64,000 nucleotides of DNA, taken from NCBI RefSeq assembly GCF_022376445.1, contig NW_025955129.1:1-64000 (forward strand), read 5' to 3'. The DNA is from Fomitopsis serialis. Taxonomy: Eukaryota > Basidiomycota > Agaricomycetes > Polyporales > Fomitopsidaceae. Shown here piece by piece: positions 21,073-32,150 of this stretch. A program made the position numbers and the translations under genes. Below the pieces are notes generated by a model. It made no database searches. It was not told the origin of the DNA and saw only the letters and a program-made list of their open reading frames with translations. Position 1 is the stretch's first letter. Every line of letters starts with the position of its first letter.

Positions 21073-22819
21073 TCATTCTCTGGAATCTTGCTCTGATGCG
21101 GTGGGTTCAGAACGACTGATCCATCCGGGAGCAAAATCTGCATGACTCCGCGGGATAGCCATGGAATAAAGAGGGATCACGAAGGATCTGATGGCCGCGG
21201 AGATGGATAGTTCAAGGGGTGTTGCTTCGGAAGGATCTGGAGTGAAGTGGCCACGGGAGCGGAACCGTAATGCAGCGCCCAGGGCACGCAGGTTAGCAAA
21301 CTTGTCGCAGGAGATTGCAGTGTGGAAGGGAGTGATGGTCTCCGAGCCAGTCGTGTCCGTATTCGTGGCGAGGTCCACAAGGTCAAGATCCTGTAGTCGG
21401 ATGCGTATCTCGATACTCTTCAGACGCGGGCTCCTAACTTGACTAAAGAGAGAGAGGAGAATCCTATAGATCCTTGATACACTCCGCGAGCCTAAAGCGA
21501 AGGGCATGTCTAGCGTGAGAGTTTCGAGCCCAGTACTGTATGAAAGGAGAGGCGGAGGGGCCAACAAACACTGCTTATATGTTAGCATGTATCGTATAGA
21601 CAGCACCGTGATGGGTACGTGGCACTCACTTGTAATGAGACAGAGGATGTTGGATTTCCGCTTTGATACATAAACTTGCGCAGAATCGCCCCAGATTGTT
21701 GTAACACCTTCGTGATAGTAGCTTGCAACGTGGGAGATGGTGAATCCACGAGCTCAATCTCAAGCTCCTGCAGCTTGGGACACTGGTTCGCAAACTCTTT
21801 GAAGAAGACCATCGCAAAGGCCGAAGACACACGCGCTAGACCGATACCGGTGAGTGCCGTGATGTCTTTCGCCGGTGTTCTCAATACGGCTCCATCAGGC
21901 GATAGACTCGGAAGTTCCCAGTCCGGCTCTCCATACAGCTGTATGTGTCGAGGGGCGGGGAAGGCGTAGAGGAACCGCACGAGGTGAGGAAACGAGAAGA
22001 ACTGGGTCGTGTCCAGCCATAGCTCCTCCGTGTTTTGGTACAAGACCAGGGCATTAAGTACGCTGTGATGAAGGCACTCGATGCTGGCAGTCCCAGAGGG
22101 ATAGTCGACGTTGACAGATCCGTAAAGCCGCAATACACGGAGCTTGGTTGTAGCGGGCAGGGAATCTTGTTCCGTAATCTGCAAGGCTGGTGGCGCAGAT
22201 TGGATCGTGATCGAGCTGAGAACCAGTGCGTCAAGACTAGGCAGAGAACGGGCAATAGTCCGGACGGCATCGACATGGCGAAAGCAACATTGGCGGAGCG
22301 ATATAGTCGTGAATGTTGCAAAGTAGGTCAGGTAGGTGAAAAATGTCGTGTGAGGTCTCTTTGTGACCCAGTCTAGATCCGTGAAGTCGATCCACTTGAT
22401 CTTCGAGAGAAGGCATCCAGGCACACGCAAAGAAAACGTGTGTGCGTACGGCTCCTCGATGTTCTCGTGAACATAGAGTACTCGCAGTATTCGGCCGTAT
22501 CGTCCATTGATCTTGACCATTCAAAGCACCGCAGCCCTGAGCGACTTTGTGCGCATTCTCATGTCCATCTCCCCCGAGAGATGGCGCTTTGCGGCGTAGT
22601 ACCAAGCACGGCAGATGAGAGAACATCTGGCGAGCTGTACGGGCTCGTCCCATAGAAAGTCGGCGATGAGTTCGATGAGTTCGTGTGGCAGAGCAGGAGA
22701 TGTGTTACTATGTTGCCTTGATCAACGGCTAGGCAAACGACAATGTAGAACAGCCCGTACCTCGCATAGATAGCGGACCTGAATTGAATATCAATATGCT
22801 CTTTGAATTCATCGGACAT
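21073..22819 (-). pseudogene. F-box gene copy C, disrupted by a micro-inversion
   Basis: Exon 1 is 22819-22761 (MSDEFKEHIDIQFRSAIYAR). Exon 2 starts at 22707 and carries the F-box (ALPHELIELIADFLWDEP, then CSLICRAWYYAAKRH). Exon 3 follows an intron with donor near 21632 and ends at 21073. Between about 22517 and 22568 the sequence matches copy D at 29607-29660 on the opposite strand, so a small block is inverted; a stop codon results and the frame resumes at MVKINGRYGR. Downstream the LRR-like region is open and close to copy D. Apart from the inversion the gene looks recently functional. Confidence 0.7.
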
Positions 22820-24109
22820 TGTTTGCGCTCGTCGATGGATATCTGCTAGTCTCAAGTCAAATCACAAAGTGAAGACGTATCATGGATCAAGCGCACCTTG
22901 TGACTACGGCGCGATTAGATGGAGACGGTCGAACGATTCGCAGCGAGTTAGCTATGGGTCCCTACGGACAGTCCTGCGAACACAGATATACGTCAATCTA
23001 CAACTTCAATGCTTCAGCAAGGCCGCTTCTCACGTACCCTTGTAGGTCGACCACAATACCAATAGTGGACCCGACAACCGGCGCGAGAAAGGGCGAAAGC
23101 CAGCAGTGTCGCAGTAGGAAATATCGACGGCAGAGCGCAACAGCAGCGGGAGGGGGGTCCATTTCAGATGGAAGATAAGGACTCGGACGACCCAAGGAGA
23201 ACGGCATCTCCGCGCAGTGCTTCCGCGTCAATGTGGTGTCCTCGCACGCATACACCGTGTACTGGGCGCTACCACACGAGCTATGCCGCGTACTGCCACA
23301 CTCCATGTTTTGGGCTACCGAGTGGCAACGCTAGAGATCTGTGTTGGGAAGGTACGTAGCTCGATGATCACTATAGGAGCAGCAGATATTAGATAGGTCG
23401 GAGCCAGAACGACGAGACTGGAATCGGCACTTGACAAATCTTGAGTCTGTCAGGCGCCATGATGTCAGCAACACATTGAAATAAGAGTCTTAGGAGTCGT
23501 CAGCCTCTGAGATGGTACATCGAGTATGAACGTTACTGCGAGAAGTGGCTGGCTGCTCACGGCGAGATCGGGCTCAAGACGATGGTGATGATGCAGCGCA
23601 TCTAGGCTCGCGCGCGAGTTGAATTCGTTGAGTAGACGTGCAGTATGGGCCGAGGCAGCCGCATTCCAGCTATTGAAGATTGCGACGCGTGAAGGAAACG
23701 GAGAATAGAGGTCTCAAATCTCAAACGTCAGCGCACTCACGCCACAGCAACTCCTACTAAGCAGTCGGCAGATGCAAAATAAAGAGCAGCACAGGACTCA
23801 GCAATAGCTCTGCACGATGCGAGTAGACAGCCGGACGTACATCAAGCCAGATCAAGCTGCTCTCCTCGAAGACCTATCCCGGTCATCCCCCAAACGTGCA
23901 CAGGCTGGCCCCTCGAAAAAGTTTTCGGACCCGACAGGCTGGCAGTCTTCGACAGCTTCCACGACGTACCCTGAACTCATTAGTTGGGCGGTCTACATGT
24001 AAAGGAACGCCAACGAGCGAAGCGTTCAGTTGAACCCATGCTGACGCCAAGAATCAGATCATGTCGCATGGCGATAGCATTGACAGGAAGAGTAGTATCG
24101 TAGGTGAGG
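22820..24109. other. No supported gene
   Basis: Overlapping short ORFs only. The left end next to 22819 would be the promoter of F-box copy C, and the right end the 3' flank of the NAA20 gene. Confidence 0.3.
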
Positions 24110-24872
24110 CTATGAAGCATCATGAGCGCTCACAGAGATCTCTCGTCCATTTGGCCGTACGGAGCGCAGCATTGGGTCTCGAGTCAACGGCTTGCGCATA
24201 TCTGTCAACGTCAAATGAGCCCAGCGCCATACACGCACCAGCAAGGCCGAACACGCACCAAAGGCATCCTCCTCGTCCCTCGAGTTCCGCCCCAGCCCCA
24301 GACTCTCATAGTACTCCCGCACCCTCCGGTACACGCTGTACCCCAGCCCCTCGTACATGCCTATCGCGACGTCGTTCGTGCACCGGACGTAGAGATCCAC
24401 GAAGAACCCGCGGTAGTTCTTGTCCGAGACGCGCTCGAGGTAGTCGATCATCTTGCGGGCGAGCGAGAGCCGGCGGTACTCGGGCGCGACGGTGAGGGCA
24501 GTGATGTGTCCGTGCCATTCTGTGTCCTGGCCTTCAGCCTTCCCCAGGACTAGCGTAGGGCATTGCATGTCAGGAACTCTATCGGAATGAACGAAGACGA
24601 ACGTCCTGTAGCCCATCATACGCCCGTTTGGAGACTCTTCCACAGAGCACAAGTCCGGCCAACGCGACAGGTACTGAAGGTAGAAGTTGATGCCGTACTG
24701 AAAGAAAACCATTCAGTGGAGTTTCGTTCGGACAGCGAGTCGATTCACGGTCTCCGTCCACAAATCGAGGTTGCTGAAGATGGTCAATCTAGGACCTGCA
24801 ATGGAGCGCGAACTCTCACATATGGTTGAATTTGAACATATCCGTTGCTTTGAACGGCCTTGCGACGCTCAT
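24110..24872 (-). CDS. NAA20: NatB N-terminal acetyltransferase catalytic subunit
   Basis: Exons 24872-24820, 24773-24749, 24697-24259 and 24201-24110 encode 202 residues of the GNAT-fold Naa20/Nat3 family, which acetylates nascent proteins starting Met-Asp/Glu/Asn/Gln together with Naa25. Family blocks visible are FKATDMFKFNHINLDLWTET, GINFYLQYLSRWPDL, GKAEGQDTEWHGH and TALTVAPEYRR, then MYEGLGYSVYRRV, EEDAF and MRKPL. Two oddities stand out. The acetyl-CoA loop reads RRLSLA where the family has RRLGLA. About 20 extra residues lie between MMGY and LGKAEG (about 24550-24607); they look like a former intron whose donor is lost, with branch site and acceptor still visible, and remain in frame. 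Activity is therefore doubtful although the frame is open. Confidence 0.85.
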
Positions 24873-25711
24873 GTTGAGAAAAGGCGCGGTGGCGTTACGG
24901 TTGGATTTGGTTAAGAGTGGTTCTGGTCGAAACAGAGTCGAGGACGAGAACGAGGAGGCGCCCGATGAATCGATCATTGGCAGTCTCCGGAATACAGCGC
25001 CCGCTGTCGTTTGAGCCGACACCTCGCTGCGTTCGCATATCGCAAGACTCAGTGCAGGACACACCTAGCATCCCGCTCCTTCAACAACTTCTCTGGAACC
25101 GTCGTCACCACATCCGATCCGACTGCTAGACACAGATGTCGTTCATACTCATCCCAATATGGCAACTGATGTCACTGTACGTCGGTTCAATTTCCTTGCC
25201 GTTCTATAAATAGACTCCGACAGTTCTTCTGTAGCCTCAGTGGTACGCACCTCTATTTTTTAAGTCCTGATTAACATCATTTCCCATGGGCATACCACAT
25301 ATCCTGCGCAATGAGCGTGTCGGAGCCAACGCGCCTTCCACGTGACCGCGAGGACGTGCAAACTTGCGCGAATTCGAGCGTCCGCGTCGGGTGCCGACAC
25401 TGCGGCACCGTGTTATTCTCGTCGCATTCCTCGATGGCCACCAGCAGCGGCGCGACGCCCCATGTCAACGATCTCCAAGAAGCCTAACATCGTAGGTGCG
25501 TGGCACCGGCACCTTGACAGCAACGACGAAGCTGACGTCAAGCGCCTCAGCGCACTCCACAGATGTGGTCCGCGGGTTATACTAACTTATAGGCGAGGAG
25601 GGGTCCTATAGGCCCCAATCCTCTCTCGATCGTTCTTGTCCCTGTTCAAACGTTCACGATCCATAACGACCAGTCTACGCTATACCCCGCACAAACCCCG
25701 CAACCCTCGCC
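24873..25711. other. Divergent promoter region
   Basis: This 839-bp spacer lies between two divergently read genes, NAA20 (minus) and the membrane protein (plus). No repeated element or motif cluster stands out. A TATAAATA-like word occurs at about 25206. Confidence 0.35.
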
Positions 25712-27214
25712 ATGGCCGACCGACCGAGCTCGCAGGCGTCCACCACACCTACTGCTGTCGACGACCGCGGGCACGGCCATGTACCCGACCACCAAGACTC
25801 GCAGAATGTCTCCGAGAAGCAGTCATCCGTTAGGAAGGAGCGACCTACTGTCGCAGTCACGCATCCAAACTCGAATGACACATACGAACCCATCCTCTTT
25901 TACGACGAACCACCTCCGCTCAACTATACCATCAAAACCGGCAGCCGAGAGCGTGTTATAATCATCTGGTTCACTCTTCTCTTCGTCGAGTCTGGCATCC
26001 TTCCTCTCATCTTGTTCTACTCGCTCTCATGGGGCGCGCATCTAAGCACCACGAAGAACCTTGCGATCATCACGAGCCTCATCGGCACCGTGTCCGGATT
26101 CAAGTTCGCGCAGCGGATGTGGTTCCTATGGTTCATCCGTGACCACGTCAGTCGGAGACTGATCGGTGTTGGACGCTGGGGCGTTGACTTCTTCCAGTGC
26201 GTAGCGATCACATATTCGCACTACTAACCTGACCTCGACGCGCAGATACATCCTGAGCCTCGCCATGGCAGCGTTCTTCATCCCGCTCATTATCGGTTCT
26301 TCGGTGTACGTTCCCCCTTCCCTGCTCGATGCTGTTGTACTGATCTTGCCGTGCAGAAACCCGGGGAGTCCGCGAATTACGGCGATGGCTCTGCCATGCG
26401 TCATGCTCGTCCTGACGCTACCGCTCCTCATCACCGGCATCTTCCCCTACCGAATTCGCGTACCGTGGCGTGTTTCTTCCTTCCCGCCGCGTCAGCCCCT
26501 CCCTCCCCTCGGCTATTGCTACGTCGAGGACATCGTCGCAGTCGACGGGGGTGGGTGCACGCAGTTCCGCCAGGTGAGTTGCTATGTACGTGCTGTCTGC
26601 GCTCACTAACCTCTTTTCAGGCCTGGCGTACCCGCTACGAAGAATCGCAGGTCATTCGACACATGGTCCGCCAGCTCTCCGTTCTCTGGGGAGTCTCGGG
26701 CCTGATCGTCGCCGCCGGCGTGCTCGCGGCGTGCTGGACCGCGAGCGTCGACACGGGCTACGGGATCGGCTACGGGAATCCGTGGCTCTGGGCGCTGCCC
26801 ATGACTGCAGTGACCGTCGTGCGGGTGCACAACGAACTGGCACGCGAGAGGCGCGAATGGGTCGCACGTATGGAAGAGGTGCACCGCGCGCGGAGATTGC
26901 GCATCCGTGAGGGGAAGTACGACCCGCCCGCACTGCCGACGACGGTGGACGAGGGTCTGCGGCGGGACCTGGACGCGCGGCGCTCTGTGGACTGGCGAGA
27001 CGCAGAAGGGGCGGAGCATCGGAGGACGGCGAGCGACGGGAGCTGGTGGGTGCGGAGTCGGAGCGGTCGGAGAGGCGTGCTGAGCTCGCCGACGAGGAGG
27101 ATGAGTGGAGGGAGGGATGGTGAGGGTGTGGCAGTGCCGGAGCCGACGGTGACGAGGGATCTGCGGAGTGTGAGCCCGGGGATCACGTTGGGAGGGCAGA
27201 CTAGCCCTGTGTAG
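25712..27214 (+). CDS. Polytopic membrane protein, uncharacterised fungal family (451 aa)
   Basis: Exons 25712-26196, 26246-26305, 26357-26573 and 26621-27214 join in frame through GT-AG introns of 47-51 nt. The N-terminal 70 residues are hydrophilic and Ser/Thr/Asp-rich. Likely membrane segments are near residues 81-106, 113-130, 163-180, 188-210, 276-296 and 308-326. A cytosolic-looking loop contains the block GYCYVEDIVAVDGGGCTQFR followed by RYEES. The C-terminal 120 residues are Arg/Ser-rich and probably cytosolic. From memory this belongs to a fungal family of unnamed membrane proteins sharing the VEDIVAVDG block; no substrate is known. A decayed partial copy is found at 35720-36500. Confidence 0.75.
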
Positions 27215-28199
27215 GGCCAACCGTGGTTCTCCGCGTGTGGTAGGTGGTTGGTGAGTGCTGTATAGTGTATGTCGACCACTTGGTGTTTATGACGACGGTA
27301 AATCTCTGGAAGTAAGTACGATTAATGGACCTGGAATGGATTGGATTAGATACACGGCTACATCACTTTGCGTACTTGGCTTACGAGACGGTCCTCTCGT
27401 TCACCGCGGCGCTTCTCGTTGCTCGTAGACTCTGGCAAAGGCTCCGCCGCATCCTACTAATTATGTAGGCCTAGCACGCCCCGTCGCAACATGGGAAGTT
27501 TGAGACACGTCTGGAGTAACGAGTGCTTGCGCTCGAGTTGTACGCACCGGGCCGCGTGTCTGCGTCTGTGGGTCAGAGCCGAGTATGATGCAGTCTCTGT
27601 CGAGGTCAAGGCGTTCAAATGCATCGCTGCTCTCAAAGCCACGTCAGGAGTTTTAGAGAGTACATGGTAGTGTCTCGCGTGGGTGAGCGCTGTGCTTCGC
27701 GCTTTCCGACGTGTACCATGACTTACCTGTCTGCACAGCCGTTGAGCCTCGGCGTCCGAGTCTCTCTGCTCGTTGTTCGGTTTGACTCGGAGGTCGCGGG
27801 AGTGGTTCATGTTGAGGAAGGAGGTACGTTCCTCGGGATCAGCAGATTCAGCACGACATCGCCTTGAGCGAGCATAGCCGGTGCCTGGACAGGACTCGGA
27901 GCATTCCTCCAACTCTTCGAGCAATCTGTGATGACGAGTTGCATCGCGGAATTGCGGTGCACCTTGGAGAGTGTATTGGTGCGGGCCAGGGCTTTTAACT
28001 CGTGCTCGTGCGACTCTCCCGGGCCCTACGAAGTTGGCTGGTACGCAGTCAAGCAGAGCAATTGTCGAAGCGAGCTCCCCGAGACCAAGGAACGGGGCGC
28101 AGAACGAGAGGTATGTGAAGACGCGGCAAGGTTGTTGCAAACACCGTCAGCAAAGCAGCGGACGCGTCGGTCGCCGCAGGCCCATCTCCGTCATTGCCG
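27215..28199. other. No supported gene
   Basis: A 227-residue minus-strand frame (27457-28140) has no motif, no plausible introns and chance-like composition. No repeat shared with the rest of the window was noticed. Confidence 0.3.
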
Positions 28200-28790
28200 G
28201 CGTCGGCTTGGTTGCGTACAAAGCGGTGCCTATCCTCGGCCTGGTATAACCAGGACCGCGCACATATATGCGCGAGCCACTCCCTGCAGGCTTAGACGGG
28301 TATGATATGCTGTATGCTGAGGCATCAAATCAGCTACGGTACGCATACGAGTCAGAAACGAGTACGTACTCGAGTATGATTGACCGAACTGAGCAACACA
28401 AGCTGCAAAATCACTTTCTGTCGCGTAGAAAGACTCCGCCGACCCTCACAGATGCATGGTCGACTCCTGCCAACACCGCCATGAAGACTGACCTGCCTGT
28501 TTGATGCATCCACACAGCTTCAGCCGTGCGACGAGCCCGGCAAGCCTCGCATAGTAACGGTGGTAGAACGGATACAATTACGACTCGGACCGACGAAATA
28601 CTGGTACGCAACGCATACATATAGTGTGGCAGGGCGAAGAGGGATGGACGACATCGTGACACCGAAGACGCACCGCGTAATGCCCTCCAGCGGGACGATC
28701 ATGCATCGTGTCGACGATATTGAGCATGTTGTATCTACGTAGCACGGCTAGTGTTATGCCGTGGTCATCGTTGTGAGTATTCATCGCGAC
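28200..28790 (-). repeat. Repeat family A, copy 3 (partial, inverted)
   Basis: On the minus strand, blocks from the middle and right of the family occur in order: ATGCTCAAT-TCGTCGAC, GCTGGAGGGCATTACG, a CGCCCTGCC block, GGCTGATTTGATGCC and CTCGCGCATATATG. The ends of the full-length copies were not found here. Confidence 0.5.
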
Positions 28791-29341
28791 TGAGGACAAC
28801 GTGAGGTCGACGATCCTCGATGCTAATTATTGGAACAGGAACAAAGGATTCTTGAAGGGGCTGGCTGAAGTTCGCATCAAGTGGCACAGAGATATCGGCG
28901 ACGAGTGCAGCAATGCGAGCTGCGCAGAGAACGTGCAGTACGAAAGAGTCGGACGTCGGGAGAGAGGGTGAACGACAAGAGCCTAAGAGAGGCGCCGGCG
29001 TGGACGTAGCGCGGACCTGCGCGGACGCACTGGCAAACGAAGTTTGCACGCTCAGGCTCTCAGACTTACTCTCTGGTTGCTAGATCCGCCGCTGGCACTG
29101 CTGACGAGTTCCTGGCAGGGTGAGTGGGAGGCAGTGTTGCTGAGGCATTGTAGACTGACGCATGCCAGTGTCCGCCGTCTGTAGGGACTGGAATATCATA
29201 GCCGAGCTCAGGCTAAATAAGAAGACACCCATTTGACACAAATCAAGTCGTATCTCTTACTAGGTGTGTCTGGTGTGATGATACTGCGTCTTCCCATTGC
29301 ATTCTAAACTGGTCCTGACAGGTAGTCCTCAAACGCAAGGA
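28791..29341. other. No supported feature
   Basis: Only short chance ORFs are present. The right end should include the promoter of F-box copy D. Confidence 0.3.
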
Positions 29342-31151
29342 ATGTCGGATGAACTTGAAGTCGGACGGAATATCCATTTCAGGCCTGCTGTGTATGCGAG
29401 GTAGAATCTCCTATTTACTTCGATCGTCGCCGTGTCGTTGAATTCGCAAACCTGGATGTAGCGACGGAACTCCAACTCTACCACAAGAAACCATCGAAGC
29501 CATCGCTGAATCCCTACGGGACGAACCTGTGCAGCTCGCCAGATGCTGCCTCGTCTATTGTGCTTGGTACTATGCTGCAAAGCGCCACATCGCCCCGTTT
29601 CTGGGAGTTCATACCACGAGGGCCCTGGGAGACATTGTGCGCATTCTCATGTCCAAGCGTAATTGTCGATATGGACGCCACGTTCAAGACCTCAGGATAT
29701 TGGAGAATCCCGAGGAGCCATATGCGCAAACACTTCCTTTGCGTCTTCCTGGATGTCTTCTCTCGGCGACGATACGGCTGACATTCGTCCGGCTAGACTG
29801 GAGGACAAGGCCGCCACACACGAGCTTCTACACCTACCTAACGTCCTACACATCCGTTACTCATTTGTATCTCTCCCGATGTCAATTCCGTCACGCTGGG
29901 GTGCTCCGAACTCTCGCTGTCGCCCTGCCTAGTCTTGAACAGCTTTCTCTCTCGTCAGTCACGGTCCAGTCAGCACCGCCGACCTTGCATAACACGGGGC
30001 AAAACCTCCTGTCACGCTCTGCAAAGCAGACGCTCCGTATGATACAGTTGCAAGGATCGGTCAAAAGCGACTACCCCTCAGGTGTCGAGTATCTTCACCG
30101 AAGTGTACTTGACGTGCTGATCCTCAACGCAAACGTGGAGACGCTTTTGCTGGACACACCCCAATTCCTCTCGTTCCGGGAACTCTTGCAGTTCATCTAT
30201 GCCTTCCCCGCCCTTCAACACATACATTGTTTTTACCAGCCAAGCTGGGAGCTCTCGAATCCATCGTTTGGCGGAGCCGGGTCGAAGACCTTGGCGAGAT
30301 ACGTGAAAGAACTCGCCGCTGTCTCTCTATCGCTTGTGTCTTCGGCCTTTGTTACGGAATTCTTCAAACTGTTTGCGAACCGGTGTCACAAACTGCAGGT
30401 GCTTACAATCACTCTCTGCCCTCCCGTACTTTGCAAACGGCCATCAGCGAGGTGCTGCGACGATCTGGGGCAATGCTCCGAGAGTTCAGATGTGAGTACG
30501 AAAGTCAAAGGTCTTCCATACCACTGCAAGTAAGTACGCTATATGGCCCTGTATTGGCTATATACTAACACGCCGGCACAGTTTACCTTGGACAATGTCC
30601 CTTCGCTCTCATACAACACTGGGTTAGAACATCTCAGCGTGACCTTCGTTGCTGGCTCGTTACTGAGCACGTCGTCGGTTTACAATACACTCCTAACGTT
30701 GTTCTCCCAAATCAGGGCCCCGTGTCTGAAGTACCTATACATCCACGTCTACTTGCAAGACCCTGACGCCGGCGCCATTGCCGACCTCACCCAAGACATG
30801 GGTATGGCTGACTCAATCTCTGCGGCCGTTTTCCATGCTGCAATCTCTCGCGAGACCTTCGGCAACCTCCGCCCTCGAACCGTGACACTGTCGTTCAAAC
30901 ACCATGCCCGCTACTCGCCGGCGGAGACCCAGCATTTCCACGCAACACCGCTTGACTTATCCATGTCCGAGGCCATCAAATGCTGGGCGGTTCCCCTCTT
31001 CATTCCATGGCTATCGCGCGGAGCTATGGTGCTTGGGCTTCCGGATGGATCGTTCGTCGTGGATCCACCGCACCATAGCGAGGTCCCCGAAGATGATTTA
31101 GACAACCCCTCCGGTCCTGATGTTTCCTTTCTTGGGAAAGCAAATAGGTGA
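29342..31151 (+). pseudogene. F-box gene copy D, one frameshift
   Basis: Exon 1 is 29342-29400 (MSDELEVGRNIHFRPAVYAR), identical in length to that of copy C. Exon 2 is 29462-30529 and exon 3 is 30582-31151, with GT-AG introns of 61 and 52 nt. The F-box region reads TLPQETIEAIAESLRDEP then CCLVYCAWYYAAKRH, more diverged than in other copies. The frame shifts at about 30413-30425: before it the frame gives HKLQVLTITL, after it SRTLQTAISEVLRRSG, and both parts align with copy C. The rest is open to a TGA at 31151. Either a nearly intact gene with one error or a young pseudogene. Confidence 0.7.
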
Positions 31152-31839
31152 CTGTCGACCAAAGGTGATGCGAGCCTGTTCTAAGTAGTCAATGGCATGC
31201 TCATTGTATTTACGTCAGCCGCGCCAGAATTCCTCGACAGCGTAGAATCGAACACGGACACATCTCGGCGACAGAGGTATATAAAAGCCTCACCCGGCGT
31301 AGTCGCGTCATTGTCGTAGCTCGACCATGAATATCTGATGGTGGGCCCTGTACACGCTTATCGTTAGCACTTATCGGTTGGTCTTGCTTGCGTTTGCGAT
31401 TTCTTTGGCTTTCCATAGGTAATTCGCGTTCGCGTCAATGTCCGTTCTTTGCTAGACCGTACGCGTGATGACCCCTTACGTCCCCCAATTCATTGGCTTC
31501 GCTCTACTGTAGGTCATTTGACAAACGGGTGTATGTACAGTATGTGATCATTTCGAGTTCAGTTCGTCTGTCGTTCCATTCAGTGAATCTCTTGCTGCTC
31601 GTCACAACATACCCCGATTGTCCCCAGCTTCATCTGTACTTTGATTACCCGTACCAAGCACGCACTGTCCTATATCATAAAACTACACGCAACTGCACAT
31701 GTCCTCGGGCAAATCCAACGGAACATGCCCCGAGGCACAGTTACGTGAGCACTACTCCCTCGTACTCGTTATTGGCTTCCTGCCACGGCTTCGGTTCGCG
31801 TATTCAAAACTGGCCTTCGCTATCCTGCCGCGACGTATG
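31152..31839. other. No supported feature
   Basis: Sequence between F-box copy D and repeat B2. Frames are short and show no motif. Confidence 0.3.
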
Positions 31840-32150
31840 GCCTCGTAGTCACCGACGCTGGGGCGCGTTCCCGCTGCCTTCAAGCTGAATGCAGAACGCG
31901 CTAACACGGAGGGCTGCGAAACAAGGACAATGCCATTTCGTGCTGATCTGACCATCACACGCATTAGCATCACATTCGCTGACAGGATACAACCCACCTC
32001 CCCGCGGGAAGCCCTGACCTCAAACGATCGCAGGTTCGGATACGGAGAACCCGAACGTGATCAGTAAACGAACATCGCATCATGAGACTAACATGGGGAG
32101 GAGGAGCGTGAAACGCTGCAGCAAAACGTCCCGAGAACAGTACTCAGGAA
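31840..32150 (-). repeat. Repeat family B, copy 2
   Basis: Reverse-complement match to 19960-20300 with the same ordered words; see copy 1. One frame gives GCILSANVM and PSVLARSAFSLKAAG. Similarity fades on both sides. Confidence 0.55.

Noticed and set aside
24201..24259. Extra residues GACSALLVRVWRW in NAA20 between EEDAF and MRKPL
   Set aside because: They are a normal 57-nt GT-AG intron that happens to stay open; unlike the 24550-24607 segment its splice sites are intact.
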